Assembly (NCBI RefSeq): GCF_003383095.1
Contig: NZ_PSYW01000001.1
Coordinates: 744,001-808,000 of the forward strand
Source of the DNA: Haloferax sp. Atlit-12N
GTDB lineage: Archaea > Halobacteriota > Halobacteria > Halobacteriales > Haloferacaceae
Length of the DNA: 64,000 bases
Direction: 5' to 3'
Shown: piece by piece, positions 34,061 to 42,327 of the stretch
Layout: every line of letters starts with the position of its first letter
How positions within the stretch are numbered: the first letter of the stretch is position 1
Notes under the pieces: generated by a model
The model's input: only the letters and a program-made list of their open reading frames with translations
Told to the model about the DNA's origin: nothing
Database searches by the model: none
Program-made: the position numbers and the translations under genes

Positions 34061-34594
34061 ATGGTGAACCTCTGGGAAGACATGGAGACCGGCCCCGACG
34101 CGCCGGACGAAATCTACGCAGTTGTCGAGTGTCTCAAAGGCGAGCGCAACAAGTACGAGTACGACAAGGACATCCCCGGCGTCGTCCTCGACCGCGTGCT
34201 CCACTCCAACGTCCACTACCCGTCGGACTACGGCTTCATTCCGCAGACGTACTACGACGACGAGGACCCCTTCGACGTGCTCGTCCTCGTCGAGGACCAG
34301 ACGTTCCCCGGCTGTGTCATCGAGGCACGCCCGGTCGCGCTCATGAAGATGGACGACGACGGCGAGCAGGACGACAAGGTCATCGCCGTCCCCATCGAGG
34401 ACCCCCGCTACGACCACATCGAGGACCTCGAAGACATCCCGCAGCAGACGCTCGACGAGATTGACGAGTTCTTCGCGACCTACAAGAACCTCGAGGCCGG
34501 CAAGGAAGTCGAGACGCTGGGCTGGGAGGACAAGCAGGCCGCCAAGGACGCCATCGAGCACGCGATGGACCTCTACGAAGAGAACTTCGCGTAA
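34061..34594 (+). CDS. ppa: Inorganic pyrophosphatase, family I
   Basis: The 177-residue enzyme has the soluble PPase signature, including GERNKYEYDKDIPGVVLDRVLHSNVHYPSDYGFIPQTYYDDEDPFDVLVLVED (about 24-76), with the D-D-x-D metal site DEDPFDV and lysines and tyrosines of the active site. It hydrolyses pyrophosphate to two phosphates, pulling biosynthetic reactions such as tRNA charging and nucleotide polymerisation forward. Length is typical for archaeal enzymes. A T7 tract 16 bases after the stop ends the transcript. Confidence 0.95.
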   Translation: MVNLWEDMETGPDAPDEIYAVVECLKGERNKYEYDKDIPGVVLDRVLHSNVHYPSDYGFIPQTYYDDEDPFDVLVLVEDQTFPGCVIEARPVALMKMDDDGEQDDKVIAVPIEDPRYDHIEDLEDIPQQTLDEIDEFFATYKNLEAGKEVETLGWEDKQAAKDAIEHAMDLYEENFA

Positions 34595-34610
34595 GCGACT
34601 CCACCGCGCG

Positions 34611-34617
34611 TTTTTTT
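34611..34617 (+). terminator. T7 terminator after ppa
   Basis: A run of seven T residues preceded by GCGCG starts 16 bases after the ppa stop. A plain oligo-T tract is the usual archaeal terminator. Confidence 0.6.
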
Positions 34618-34800
34618 CGACGCCACCCGTCGATCGAGAGCGCCGCCGCCGCGGTCAGCGACGACTTCCGGGAACTATCCGAACCGGAAACCGACCGGCT
34701 TCGGCGACTCGGATACCCGACAGTTATCGCCGGCGCATCGACCGATGAATTATGCGCATGGGTAATCTTTAGTCCCTGTGTCGGGTACGTCGAGACGAGT

Positions 34801-34917
34801 ATGGCAGCCAAGCAACCCCGTCTCGGGCTCCAGCACCCGACCGTCGTCCCCACGAACTTCACGCCCGCCGACGAGGCGGACGAAGACGCCGAGGAAGCGT
34901 CCTCGGAAGACGCGTAA
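34801..34917 (+). CDS. Putative 38-residue acidic micro-protein
   Basis: An ATG frame gives MAAKQPRLGLQHPTVVPTNFT followed by an acidic tail (DEADEDAEEASSEDA). A TAATCTTTAG element (34763-34772) lies about 32 bases upstream, so a promoter is plausible. The basic, proline-rich head and very acidic tail differ from random frames in this GC-rich DNA. I know no homologue, so it could also be a chance frame in a 500-base intergenic region. Confidence 0.4.
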   Translation: MAAKQPRLGLQHPTVVPTNFTPADEADEDAEEASSEDA

Positions 34918-35118
34918 TTCCGGATTTCTCGCGCGACGACCGCCGAGAGCGACAGCGCCGTCGAACCGACGACAGCCCCGCACCGACTTCTGGACGGACA
35001 AGAACCGGCCGAATGAAGCGCGAGATACCACGCCGTCGTCTTCGCGTTTGCGCCCTGTGTTCACATGCCGCATCCATGAGGGAACCCCTTTTTATCTCGC
35101 CGCTGTAAGGCGTTGGTA
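34918..35118. other. Intergenic region with the rhomboid promoter
   Basis: No gene is supported here. A CCTTTTTATC element (35087-35096) lies 27 bases before the rhomboid ATG at 35119. The remainder holds only out-of-frame shadow frames. Confidence 0.6.
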
Positions 35119-36018
35119 ATGCCTATCTGCGACGTGTGCGGCAAAGACGAGAGTCTGCCGTACCGCTGTTCACGGTGTGGCGGGACGTTCTGTTCCGAAC
35201 ACCGCCTCCCCGAGAACCACGACTGCGCGGGGCTCTCCGACTGGGACGACCCCGCTGGCGTCTTCGACAGCTCTTTCGACGACTCGGTGAACAACAAGGG
35301 CGGCCGCGGCGGCGGGCTGCTGAGTTCACTCACGGGCGCTGGCGGCGTGCTCGGCTACTTCCGCGGGAACGTCACCTACCTGTTCCTCGCGCTGATGTGG
35401 CTCACGTTCTTCGCCCAACTCGTCTTGGAGCAGTTCCTCGGACTGCCCAACCTCTCGATCAGCGCCTTTTACCTCACGAGCATTCACCCCGAGTACGTCT
35501 GGACGTGGGTCACCTCGGTATTCGCCCACGGCGGCTTCTACCACATCGTCGGCAACTCCATCGTGTTGTTCTTCTTCGGCCCGCTGGTGGAGCGCTACGT
35601 CGGGTCGCGGAAGTTCGCGGCGCTGTTCCTCGTCAGCGGGATGCTCGCCGGACTGGCGCAGGTCGGCTCGTCGATGCTCCTGTCGCCGGGAAGCGTGAGC
35701 GCCGTCGTCGGCGCGAGCGGGGCCATCATGGCTGTCCTCGGCGTCCTAACCGTCCTCAATCCGGGGCTCAAAATCTACCTGTACTTCATCATCCCCGTGC
35801 CCCTGTGGCTGTTCACCCTCGGGTTCGCCGGCATCTCGGTGTTCTTCTTCGTCAGTCAGAGCGCCGACGGCATCGCCCACTTCGCGCACCTCATCGGCCT
35901 CGTCATCGGCCTCGCCTACGGCCAGCGGGTGAAGGGCCAGCGGAAGGTCCCCTCGCAGCTCTCACTCGGCGGGCGCGGTCCCGGCGGTCCCGGCGGCCCC
36001 GGTCGCGGTCGGTTCTGA
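35119..36018 (+). CDS. Rhomboid intramembrane serine protease with N-terminal AN1-like zinc finger (RhoII-like)
   Basis: The 299-residue protein begins with an AN1-type zinc finger using C4, C7, C17, C20, C25, H28, H34 and C36. Six hydrophobic helices follow, with HGGFYHIVGN (137-146), catalytic S200 in GASG and H257 in HFAHLIG. This is a full rhomboid active site cleaving transmembrane helices of its substrates. From memory, the Haloferax volcanii protein of this design is RhoII, whose deletion alters N-glycosylation of the S-layer glycoprotein. A ubiquitin-like or zinc-controlled recognition role of the AN1 finger is inference. The gene may continue into the endonuclease V remnant two bases on. 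Confidence 0.9.
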   Translation: MPICDVCGKDESLPYRCSRCGGTFCSEHRLPENHDCAGLSDWDDPAGVFDSSFDDSVNNKGGRGGGLLSSLTGAGGVLGYFRGNVTYLFLALMWLTFFAQLVLEQFLGLPNLSISAFYLTSIHPEYVWTWVTSVFAHGGFYHIVGNSIVLFFFGPLVERYVGSRKFAALFLVSGMLAGLAQVGSSMLLSPGSVSAVVGASGAIMAVLGVLTVLNPGLKIYLYFIIPVPLWLFTLGFAGISVFFFVSQSADGIAHFAHLIGLVIGLAYGQRVKGQRKVPSQLSLGGRGPGGPGGPGRGRF

Positions 36019-36019
36019 G

Positions 36020-36817
36020 ATGCGACCGGCCCGCCCCGACCTCGCGCCGCGCCCCGGGCTCTCCCGCGACGAGATGGAGTCGCTCCAGCGCCGCGTCGCC
36101 GAGGCCGCCGTCTTCGAGGACGACCTCCCGTTCGACCCGGCGCGCGTCTCGCTCGACTCGCCGGAACGAGAAAACGAGACGCTCACGAACGCGACAGCAA
36201 CCGGCGGTGACACCGACTCGCCGCCGCTCGTCGCCGGTATCGACCAGTCGTTTCTGGACGACCGCGCGCTGAGCGCCGTCGTCGTCCTCCACGGCGGCGA
36301 GGTGGTCGAGCGCGTCCACGCCGTCTCGGACCTCGACCTGCCGTACATCCCCGGCCTGCTCTCGTTCCGCGAGGGCGGCCCCATCCTCGACGCGCTCGCC
36401 GAACTCGACTGCGACCCCGACCTGCTCGTCTTCGACGGCTCCGGCCGCATCCACTTCCGGCAGGCCGGTCTTGCCACTCACCTCGGCGTCGTCTGCGACA
36501 CGCCGAGCATCGGCGTCGCCAAATCTCTCCTCTGCGGGACGCCGGACGAAGACGTGGACGGCCGACCGGAGGGCTGGCGAACGCCGATTCGCGCCGACGA
36601 CTCGGTCGACCCCGTCGGCGGCCACCCCGCCGGCCCGGAGACGATACCGACGTGCATCAAAAGACGGTCCTCATCACCGGTTGCTCCTCGGGAATCGGGC
36701 GCGCGACGGCGCTCGACTTCCTCGACGAGGAGTGGGAGGTCTACGCCACCGCCCGGAACCCGGCCGATATCGAGACGCTGGGGGAACGCGGCGCGAACAT
36801 CGCGACGCTCGACGTGA
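36020..36817 (+). pseudogene. nfi: Endonuclease V, C-terminally truncated
   Basis: Residues 1-196 are clear endonuclease V: D75 (GIDQSF), the wedge YIPGLLSFRE (109-118), D139 (LVFDGSGRIH) and the following GLATHLGVVCDTPSIGVAKSLLCG. The C-terminal part, with the VSPGH region and the late catalytic histidine, is missing. After DSVDPVGGHPAGPET the frame has no homology and runs as a 55-residue shadow through the SDR gene to 36817. A deletion of roughly 60-70 codons, fused to the SDR start, explains this. The product would probably be inactive on deaminated adenine. It follows the rhomboid gene in one transcription unit. Confidence 0.7.
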
Positions 36818-37497
36818 CCGACCAGGGGGACGTCGACCGCGTGGTCGACCGCATCGCCGACGAGCAGGGCCGCATCGACTGCCTCGTCAACAACGCCGGC
36901 TACGGCCAGATGGGCCCCGTCGAGGACGTGCCGACCGAGCAGGTCCACGCCCAGTTCGACGTGAACGTCTACGGCCCGCACCGACTCATCCGAGCCGTGT
37001 TGCCCCACATGCGCTCGCAGGGCGACGGCACCATCGTCAACGTCTCCAGCGTCGTCGGCCGCGTCGCCTTCCCCGGTACGGGAATCTACGCCGGCTCGAA
37101 GTTCGCACTCGAAGCGATGACCGACGCGCTCCGCACCGAGGTCGAGGAGTACGGCATCGACGCCGTCCTCGTCGAACCCGGTCCGGTCGAGACGCAGTTT
37201 TCGAACCGCGTCGACGACGAGGTCAACGGCAACGGCGAGGACGCCGACGGCCTCGACCGCTCCGGCGCGTACGAGAAACTCTACAAACTGTTCGACGACT
37301 CGCAGGCGCTCGGCAGCAGCGGTCCCGGCGCGATTCCGCCCGAGCGGGTCGCAGAAGACATCGTCAACGCCGCGAGTTCGACCAAGCCGCGGGCGCGCTA
37401 CCAACCCGGAACCGTCGCCCGCGTCGGCGTCCTCGCGCGCTTCCTGCCCGACGCGTGGCGCGACGCGCTCTACGGCTTCGCCCGCAAACTTCCCTGA
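36652..37497 (+). CDS. Short-chain dehydrogenase/reductase
   Basis: The 281-residue protein has the SDR cofactor motif TGCSSGIG (residues 9-16), the NNAGYGQMG strand (about 83-91), the catalytic serine in NVSSVVG and the YxxxK in YAGSKF (about 148-153), so an NAD(P)-dependent oxidation or reduction of a hydroxyl or keto group is likely. A long hydrophobic C-terminus (RVGVLARFLPDAWRDALYGFARKL) could hug a membrane. The start is GTG, right where the endonuclease V frame loses homology. The upstream boundary may therefore have been altered by deletion and the promoter lost, leaving expression dependent on the rhomboid transcript. Confidence 0.85.
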   Translation: MHQKTVLITGCSSGIGRATALDFLDEEWEVYATARNPADIETLGERGANIATLDVTDQGDVDRVVDRIADEQGRIDCLVNNAGYGQMGPVEDVPTEQVHAQFDVNVYGPHRLIRAVLPHMRSQGDGTIVNVSSVVGRVAFPGTGIYAGSKFALEAMTDALRTEVEEYGIDAVLVEPGPVETQFSNRVDDEVNGNGEDADGLDRSGAYEKLYKLFDDSQALGSSGPGAIPPERVAEDIVNAASSTKPRARYQPGTVARVGVLARFLPDAWRDALYGFARKLP

Positions 37498-37564
37498 AGC
37501 CGACCCGTCGCGGTCGGCCTGCGCCGACGGCCCGCGCTGACGACCTGCTCGACGCCGCTCGGCG

Positions 37565-38788
37565 TCAGTCGAGACAGGTCGCGACGACTCGAAGGGCGTC
37601 TTCGCCCTGTACCTGTTCTGCGAGCAGCGGCACCCGCTTCACGTCGCGGCCGCGGAAGAGGTTCGTCGCCGACCGGAGCGCGTCCTGCTGGACCTGCCAG
37701 CGGCGCTGACAGAAGCCGCAGTTCTCCAGGTCCGGCGACTCTATCCACTTGGGGTCCACGTTCGCCACGTCCTCGACGGACTCCATCACGCGGTTGACGA
37801 CGAGCGTCTGGACGGGGATGCCGAACTCGTCGAGCCGCGAGACGAGTCGCTTGGACTCCACGACGCTCATCTCCTCGGGAATCATGACGACGCGGAAGTC
37901 GGTCCGCGTCGGGTCCCGGAGGACCGCGCGCAGGCGCTCGATGCGCTCGCGGAGGTCGTCGAGGTCCGCCATCCCGGCCTGCGGGTCGTCGGGGCCGCCG
38001 CCGAACATCCCCTTGAGGTTGTCCATCATGCCGGAAAAGCGCTGGCGCATGCGGGCGATGCGGCCGAGCATGGAGTCCATCAGTTCGGGGAGTTCGAGCA
38101 GGCGGAGCGTGTGGCCCGTGGGGGCGGTGTCGATGACGACGCGGTCGAACCGCGGGTCGTCCATGTATTCGAGGAGCTGCTGCATCGCCGCGGCCTCGTC
38201 CGCGCCGGGCATCGGCCCGCCCATCCCCATCGGCCCGTCGCCGCCGAGGAGGTCCTCGAAGCCGCCCATTCCGCCGCCCATTCCGCCGCCGAACGGGGAG
38301 TCCGAGTCGTCGCCGGCGAAGGGGTTGTCGTCGTCGTACTCGCCGGTCTCGAAGTCGGTCTCGTCGTCGTACTCCTCGCCCGAGCCGTCGCCGCCGGCGA
38401 ACGGCCCTTCCATGACCGCGTCGGGGTCGATTTCGGCCGCGTAGAGGGGAATCTCCTCCCGAATCCGAGTCGGCTTGTCGGGGACCGGCACGCCGAGCGT
38501 GTCGGAAAGAGAGTGCGCTGGGTCCGTGGAGACGACGAGCGTCGCGGTGCCGTCGGCCGCGCTGGCGAGCGCCGTCGCCGCGGCCATCGTGGTCTTTCCG
38601 ACGCCGCCCTTGCCGCCGTAGAGGACGTAATCGGGCGCGTCGATTCCCTCGGGGAGGTCCTCGGTGTCGGTCGACGTGACCTCGTCCGGGTCGGTGACTT
38701 CCACCTCGATTTCGGCCGGCCCGTCGTCGCCAGCGTCGTCGTCTTCGTCGGCGTCGGGTCGCTCCGTCGGCTCAACGTCGATGTCCAT
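37565..38788 (-). CDS. ArsA/Get3-type ATPase with Gly/Met-rich insertion
   Basis: The ATG at 38788 gives 407 residues. The deviant Walker A GGKGGVGKTT (58-67) and switch-like TAPTGHTLRLLELP (221-234) define the ArsA/Get3 family; the zinc-like C357-GF-C360 matches the Get3 dimer motif rather than arsenite-pump ArsA. No ArsB/ArsD genes are nearby, so tail-anchored or hydrophobic protein targeting is more likely than arsenite efflux. An acidic N-terminal extension (1-50) and an insertion rich in aspartate, glycine and methionine (about 128-200, GGGMGGGMGGFEDLL) are unusual. Confidence 0.87.
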   Translation of the reverse strand: MDIDVEPTERPDADEDDDAGDDGPAEIEVEVTDPDEVTSTDTEDLPEGIDAPDYVLYGGKGGVGKTTMAAATALASAADGTATLVVSTDPAHSLSDTLGVPVPDKPTRIREEIPLYAAEIDPDAVMEGPFAGGDGSGEEYDDETDFETGEYDDDNPFAGDDSDSPFGGGMGGGMGGFEDLLGGDGPMGMGGPMPGADEAAAMQQLLEYMDDPRFDRVVIDTAPTGHTLRLLELPELMDSMLGRIARMRQRFSGMMDNLKGMFGGGPDDPQAGMADLDDLRERIERLRAVLRDPTRTDFRVVMIPEEMSVVESKRLVSRLDEFGIPVQTLVVNRVMESVEDVANVDPKWIESPDLENCGFCQRRWQVQQDALRSATNLFRGRDVKRVPLLAEQVQGEDALRVVATCLD

Positions 38789-38938
38789 GTCGGACCCGAC
38801 ACCGCGGGGCTTTGTGTACTTCTCGGTCTCGGAACCGCCGGAGGACTTTTGCCCGGTCACGTCGGGTCCCGCCCGCGGCACCAACTCCGCAGGTGGCCTC
38901 CCCGTCCGCTTTTGTCCCAACCGTCCGTCGTCGGTCGT

Positions 38939-39463
38939 ATGCGCGAGTTCGCATCCGACCCGCCCGAGGAAGTCCGCGTCGGCGACACCCTCCGCGAGGC
39001 GGGCCACACCGTCGCCGTCGCGGAGTCCTGCACCGGCGGCCTCATCGGGTCGCTCCTGACCGACGTGCCCGGCTCCAGCGACTACTTCGACCGCTCGCTC
39101 GTCACCTACTCCTACGACGCCAAGCGCCACGAACTGGCGGTCTCACGGGAGTCGCTCGACGAACACGGAGCCGTCTCCGAACCAGTTGCCCACGAGATGG
39201 CCGCCGGCGTCCGCGACGTGGCCGACGCGACGTGGGGACTGGCGACGACGGGCATCGCCGGGCCGGATGGCGGCCTGCCCGGTAAGCCGGTTGGTACCGT
39301 CTTCGTCGGCGTCGCCTTCGCCGCGCCGTGGGGGTCCGGTGACTCCTACGCCCGCGTCGAGCGCTTCGAGTACGACGGGTCGCGGACGCAGGTCAAAGAA
39401 CAGATTGCGCGCGGGGCGCTGGCGCTCCTCCGCGAGGAAATCGAGACCGTCACGACCGACTGA
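38939..39463 (+). CDS. CinA C-terminal domain protein, NMN amidohydrolase type
   Basis: The 174-residue protein is a stand-alone CinA/PncC domain: VAVAESCTGGLIGSLLTDVPGSSDYFDRSLVTYSYDAK (about 25-62) and GLATTGIAGPDGGLPGKPVGTVFVGVA (about 99-125). PncC enzymes deamidate nicotinamide mononucleotide, recycling NAD. The serine of AESCTGG is the expected nucleophile position. It lacks the molybdopterin-binding domain of full-length CinA. The chosen ATG is 27 bases after a TTTTGTCC element. The downstream gene reads in the same direction after a 70-base gap. Confidence 0.88.
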   Translation: MREFASDPPEEVRVGDTLREAGHTVAVAESCTGGLIGSLLTDVPGSSDYFDRSLVTYSYDAKRHELAVSRESLDEHGAVSEPVAHEMAAGVRDVADATWGLATTGIAGPDGGLPGKPVGTVFVGVAFAAPWGSGDSYARVERFEYDGSRTQVKEQIARGALALLREEIETVTTD

Positions 39464-39533
39464 GCCGGCCGCACGGCCGCCGTCGGTCGGTTCCGTGGGA
39501 AAGCTTTGTATCCCGCCAGACCAGTCTGCATCC

Positions 39534-40058
39534 ATGAACAAGAAGGGACACGTGCTCAACGCCATCCTGTTGGCGCTTGGGCTCGGCGTCATCCTCACCG
39601 TGGACCCGCGGTCGTTCGAACCGACGATGGATTCGGCGCTCCTCCTCGCCCAGAAAATCGGCCAGTTGTCGCTGCCCGTCGTCCTCGGGGCGCTGTTCCC
39701 CGACGTTGACACCGCTTTCGGCAAGCACCGCAAGACGCTCCACAACCTCCCGGTGTTGGGGATATTCCTCGCGTTCCCGCTCGTCTTCGGCAACCTCCAC
39801 TTCGTCTGGATCGGCGTCGCCACCCACTACGTCCTCGACATGGTCGGCTCGAAGCGCGGCATCGCGCTGTTCTACCCGCTGTCGCCGCAGGAGTACGACC
39901 TGCCGACCGGCGTGGCGACGAGTTCGAAACACGCCGACGCGGTGACCGTCGTCGTCACGGTCGCCGAACTCGGCGTCCTCGCGGGCGTCCACTACTACCT
40001 CTTTTCGCTCGACGTGTCTCTCGCGGACGCCGCGGCGTCGTTCACCGCGGTGGTCTGA
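39534..40058 (+). CDS. Metal-dependent-hydrolase-like membrane protein (DUF457/YdjM type)
   Basis: The 174-residue protein has hydrophobic segments around residues 9-21, 35-52, 77-98 and 137-155, with GHVLNAILLALGLGV, LGALFPDVDTAFGKHRKTLHNL (the conserved FPDxD and HR-x-H pattern) and THYVLDMVGSKRG. These residues are shared with the YdjM/DUF457 group, often called metal-dependent hydrolases. The HR..LHNL motif could bind metal at the membrane interface. Substrate unknown. It is transcribed in the same direction as the CinA gene and convergent to the PHP gene. Confidence 0.8.
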   Translation: MNKKGHVLNAILLALGLGVILTVDPRSFEPTMDSALLLAQKIGQLSLPVVLGALFPDVDTAFGKHRKTLHNLPVLGIFLAFPLVFGNLHFVWIGVATHYVLDMVGSKRGIALFYPLSPQEYDLPTGVATSSKHADAVTVVVTVAELGVLAGVHYYLFSLDVSLADAAASFTAVV

Positions 40059-40121
40059 GGGCGGGGCGGCCGCGACGCTGGCGGGTTCTGGCGCGCTCAA
40101 CAGAACTCCGCTCCGCGAAAC

Positions 40122-40886
40122 TCAGTAGACGCTCACGTCGTCGAACTGGCCGTCGTAGGCGATGTGACTCGGGTGCGTCGGCTCCATCCCCGAAAGCAGG
40201 AGTCGGTCGACTTTCCCCCACGAGTTCTCGTAGCCGAGGTGGGCGAACTCGGCCGCGCCGCGAAGCGCGTGGGAGACACCAGTCCGGCGGACGACCCGGC
40301 GCTCCGCCCCCTCGCGGAGCGCGGCGACGAGGTCGGCCTCGGAGTCGATGTCGCGGTCGAACTCGGTCCACGCCTCGCCGACGGTGCCGTGGAGGTGCGC
40401 GTAGGACGACGCGAACCCCGGCAGTCCCGTCTCGCGGGCGATATCACGCCCGCGGCGGTTGTCCCGCGGCAGGGTCTTCGTGTTGTACGTCTCGACGGCG
40501 TCGATGTCGTCGCGGTGGGCGGCCACGTCCTCGGCGGTGAGACTCACCGTCAGGAACTCGGGGTGCGGGACGAGCGTCGCCGCGTCCTGTCGGTCGAACT
40601 CCGCGAAGGCCCCATCGAGGGTGATGAAGTCGGGAACGGGGTCGGAGAGACCGACCACAAGGACGTGTTTCCGGTCGCGCCACGACCCCGTGAACACCTC
40701 GCGGGCGGGGACGACGAGCAGGTCGTCGTCGGAGAATCGCTCCGCGCGGGCGCGGATGTCGGGCAGGCGGACGAAATGCGGCGCGTAGACGAGCACGTCG
40801 ACACCGCGGGCTTTCGCGCGCGAGACGACCCGCTCGTCGAGAATCTTCACGTGCATATCGACCCGCGTCGTCGTGGTCGCGCTCAC
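40122..40886 (-). CDS. PHP-domain metal-dependent phosphoesterase
   Basis: The 254-residue protein starts at GTG, giving RVDMHVKILDERVVSRAKARGVDVLVYAPHF, so that the D-x-H of the first PHP motif is kept; an ATG eleven codons in would lose it. Further PHP-like ligands are in VVPAREVFTG (E around 64), LVPHPEF (H near 108) and a late SYAHLHG. PHP domains use two or three metals to cleave phosphate esters. Other members include histidinol phosphatase and DNA polymerase exonucleases. The motif order fits a stand-alone phosphoesterase; an RNase P p30-like protein is less likely. Confidence 0.8.
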   Translation of the reverse strand: MSATTTTRVDMHVKILDERVVSRAKARGVDVLVYAPHFVRLPDIRARAERFSDDDLLVVPAREVFTGSWRDRKHVLVVGLSDPVPDFITLDGAFAEFDRQDAATLVPHPEFLTVSLTAEDVAAHRDDIDAVETYNTKTLPRDNRRGRDIARETGLPGFASSYAHLHGTVGEAWTEFDRDIDSEADLVAALREGAERRVVRRTGVSHALRGAAEFAHLGYENSWGKVDRLLLSGMEPTHPSHIAYDGQFDDVSVY

Positions 40887-40984
40887 ACGGTACGGTCGGG
40901 TCAGCCATCAGTTAGTGGTTGCTATTTGTCGAACGGCGGGCGGTCGAAGAAACGGTTTTGTCGCTCACGTCCGTCGGTGGGAAC

Positions 40985-41287
40985 ATGTCCCGGTGGAAGT
41001 GCGGAATCGAAGGGTGTGACGGTCGGTTCGAAGACGCGGAAAGCGCGGTCATCCACCAGACGGTGGAACACGAGCGCCACGAGTGCAAGGTGTGCGGGAC
41101 TATCGTTCCCGAGGGCTACTTCGCGATTCGACACGCCTTCGACGAGCACACCCGCGCCGAGTTCGTCCGCGCGTACGACGCCGACTCCTCCGCGGTCCGC
41201 ATCCGCGAGGACGTAAAGGACGCCGTCGAGGCGGACGCCGACCTCAACAGCGTCGTCGAGACGCTCCGCGAGCAGGGCGCACTGTAG
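40985..41287 (+). CDS. Two-finger C2H2-like zinc protein
   Basis: The 100-residue protein has C6, C11, H24, H29 (CGIEGC...HQTVEH) and C34, C37, H50, H55 (CKVCG...HAFDEH), two C2H2-like zinc modules. The C-terminal half (YDADSSAVRIREDVKDAVEADADLNSVVETLREQ) is helical. Such haloarchaeal proteins are thought to bind nucleic acid or proteins. A regulator of the adjacent secE-spt5 region is a guess without sequence support. It is monocistronic, with promoter-like sequence directly upstream. Confidence 0.8.
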   Translation: MSRWKCGIEGCDGRFEDAESAVIHQTVEHERHECKVCGTIVPEGYFAIRHAFDEHTRAEFVRAYDADSSAVRIREDVKDAVEADADLNSVVETLREQGAL

Positions 41288-41474
41288 ACGAGTCGGAGAG
41301 TCAGGCTGGTCGCGGTGGGACGCGACACGGTCGCGCGAGACGGCCTCGTCGGTGACTGTCGGGGGACATGGGAGTCACCGGGTGGGTGGATGTCGCTAGG
41401 GGACGCGGCGCTCGTCGTGTGCGGTGAGTCGAGCCAAAACTGAGAGAGAAGAGAGCCCTCGTCGGGGCGGACGC
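41288..41474. other. Intergenic region between the zinc protein and spt5 ends
   Basis: Convergent gene ends with no supported frame. Several GC-rich imperfect repeats (CGGTGACTGTCGGGG, GGTGGGACGCGACACGG) are present but form no clear hairpin. Confidence 0.4.
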
Positions 41475-41927
41475 TTACCGCTCTTCGGAGTCGAGGACGC
41501 GAATCTGGTCCCCGCGGACGGTGACCGGAATCGGGACCGTCGCCTCGTACAGTTCGACGGTGACCTGGTCTTTCGTCTCGTCGATGCGCTGGACGCGCGC
41601 CTTCTCGCCTTTGAACGGGCCGGCGATGAGTTCGACGATGTCGCCCTCCGCGATACCCTCCACGTCCGGCGTCGGCGAGAGGAAGTGTTCGACTTCGGCC
41701 ATGCTGGAGGTACCGACCGCGCCGCCGCTCTCGACGAGGCCGCGGGCGTGCGGAATCTCCTCGAGGACGCGCGTGACGATACCGTCGTCGTCGGCCTCGA
41801 CCATCACGTAACTCGTGAGCGAGTCGGGCGCGAGGACGGCGTGAATCTGTTCGAACTCCTTCGTCGCAATCATGTCCGCGACCGTTTGCTCCTGACGAGC
41901 GGTGGTCTTTACGGCGAAGATGGGCAT
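41475..41927 (-). CDS. spt5: Transcription elongation factor Spt5 (NusG)
   Basis: The 150-residue protein has an NGN domain ([24 protein letters not shown] ... [11 protein letters not shown], residues 3-55) and a KOW domain ([23 protein letters not shown], about 93-115). Archaeal Spt5 binds RNA polymerase with Spt4, making elongation processive and bridging to ribosomes. Length is typical. It starts one base after the secE stop, so both are on one transcript. Confidence 0.95.
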   Translation of the reverse strand: MPIFAVKTTARQEQTVADMIATKEFEQIHAVLAPDSLTSYVMVEADDDGIVTRVLEEIPHARGLVESGGAVGTSSMAEVEHFLSPTPDVEGIAEGDIVELIAGPFKGEKARVQRIDETKDQVTVELYEATVPIPVTVRGDQIRVLDSEER

Positions 41928-41928
41928 C

Positions 41929-42102
41929 TCAGACCCCTCCGGGGAGGAAGCTCATGACCGCGAAGATGATGAAGCCGAGCAGTCCGACGAGGAAGATACC
42001 CGCACCGGCGATTTTGGAGATTTGGGAGAACTCCTGCCAGGACGGGGTGCTCGCGAGTTTCAACACGCGAACGTAGCTGTTCAGGTCGTACTTAACGTCC
42101 AT
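41929..42102 (-). CDS. secE: Preprotein translocase subunit SecE/Sec61-gamma
   Basis: The 57-residue protein has the SecE amphipathic region [17 protein letters not shown] and one C-terminal transmembrane helix ([18 protein letters not shown]). It forms the protein-conducting channel with SecY and SecG, moving proteins through or into the membrane. The arrangement secE-spt5 is conserved in archaea, as secE-nusG is in bacteria. An element reading ATAGAAAAAG about 29 bases upstream gives a leaderless mRNA. Confidence 0.9.
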   Translation of the reverse strand: MDVKYDLNSYVRVLKLASTPSWQEFSQISKIAGAGIFLVGLLGFIIFAVMSFLPGGV

Positions 42103-42126
42103 GTTGCTGGGGCCTAAGTCGTCGGG

Positions 42127-42136
42127 CTTTTTCTAT
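42127..42136 (-). promoter_or_regulatory. secE-spt5 promoter TATA-like element
   Basis: The minus strand reads ATAGAAAAAG centred about 29 bases before the secE ATG. The rest of the 225-base gap up to the ftsZ1 stop contains no supported gene. Confidence 0.55.
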
Positions 42137-42327
42137 CTATTGATGCACCGACGAGCCGAGCGCGCCGAGAACGTGCCCGCGAGCCGGTAAGAACGGCTGA
42201 TTCGGACGGTTCGGCCGCTCTGCGGGTCCAGCAGTCGGGGTCGCGGACACGGACACACGATGCCGGCGGGCGTCGGAACCGCGGAAAGTAAACGAGTCCG
42301 CGTGGCCGACGACGGTGGTGGCGACGA

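Noticed and set aside
36652-36817. Frameshift instead of deletion in endonuclease V
   Set aside because: No other frame downstream encodes the missing VSPGH and late histidine region; the DNA there encodes the SDR start.
37565-38788. Arsenite-pump ATPase ArsA
   Set aside because: No arsB, arsD or arsR gene is close, and CxxC at 357-360 matches Get3 rather than ArsA.
40856-40886. ATG at 40856 as the start of the PHP protein
   Set aside because: It would remove the D of the D-x-H metal motif in VDMHVK; the GTG at 40886 keeps it.
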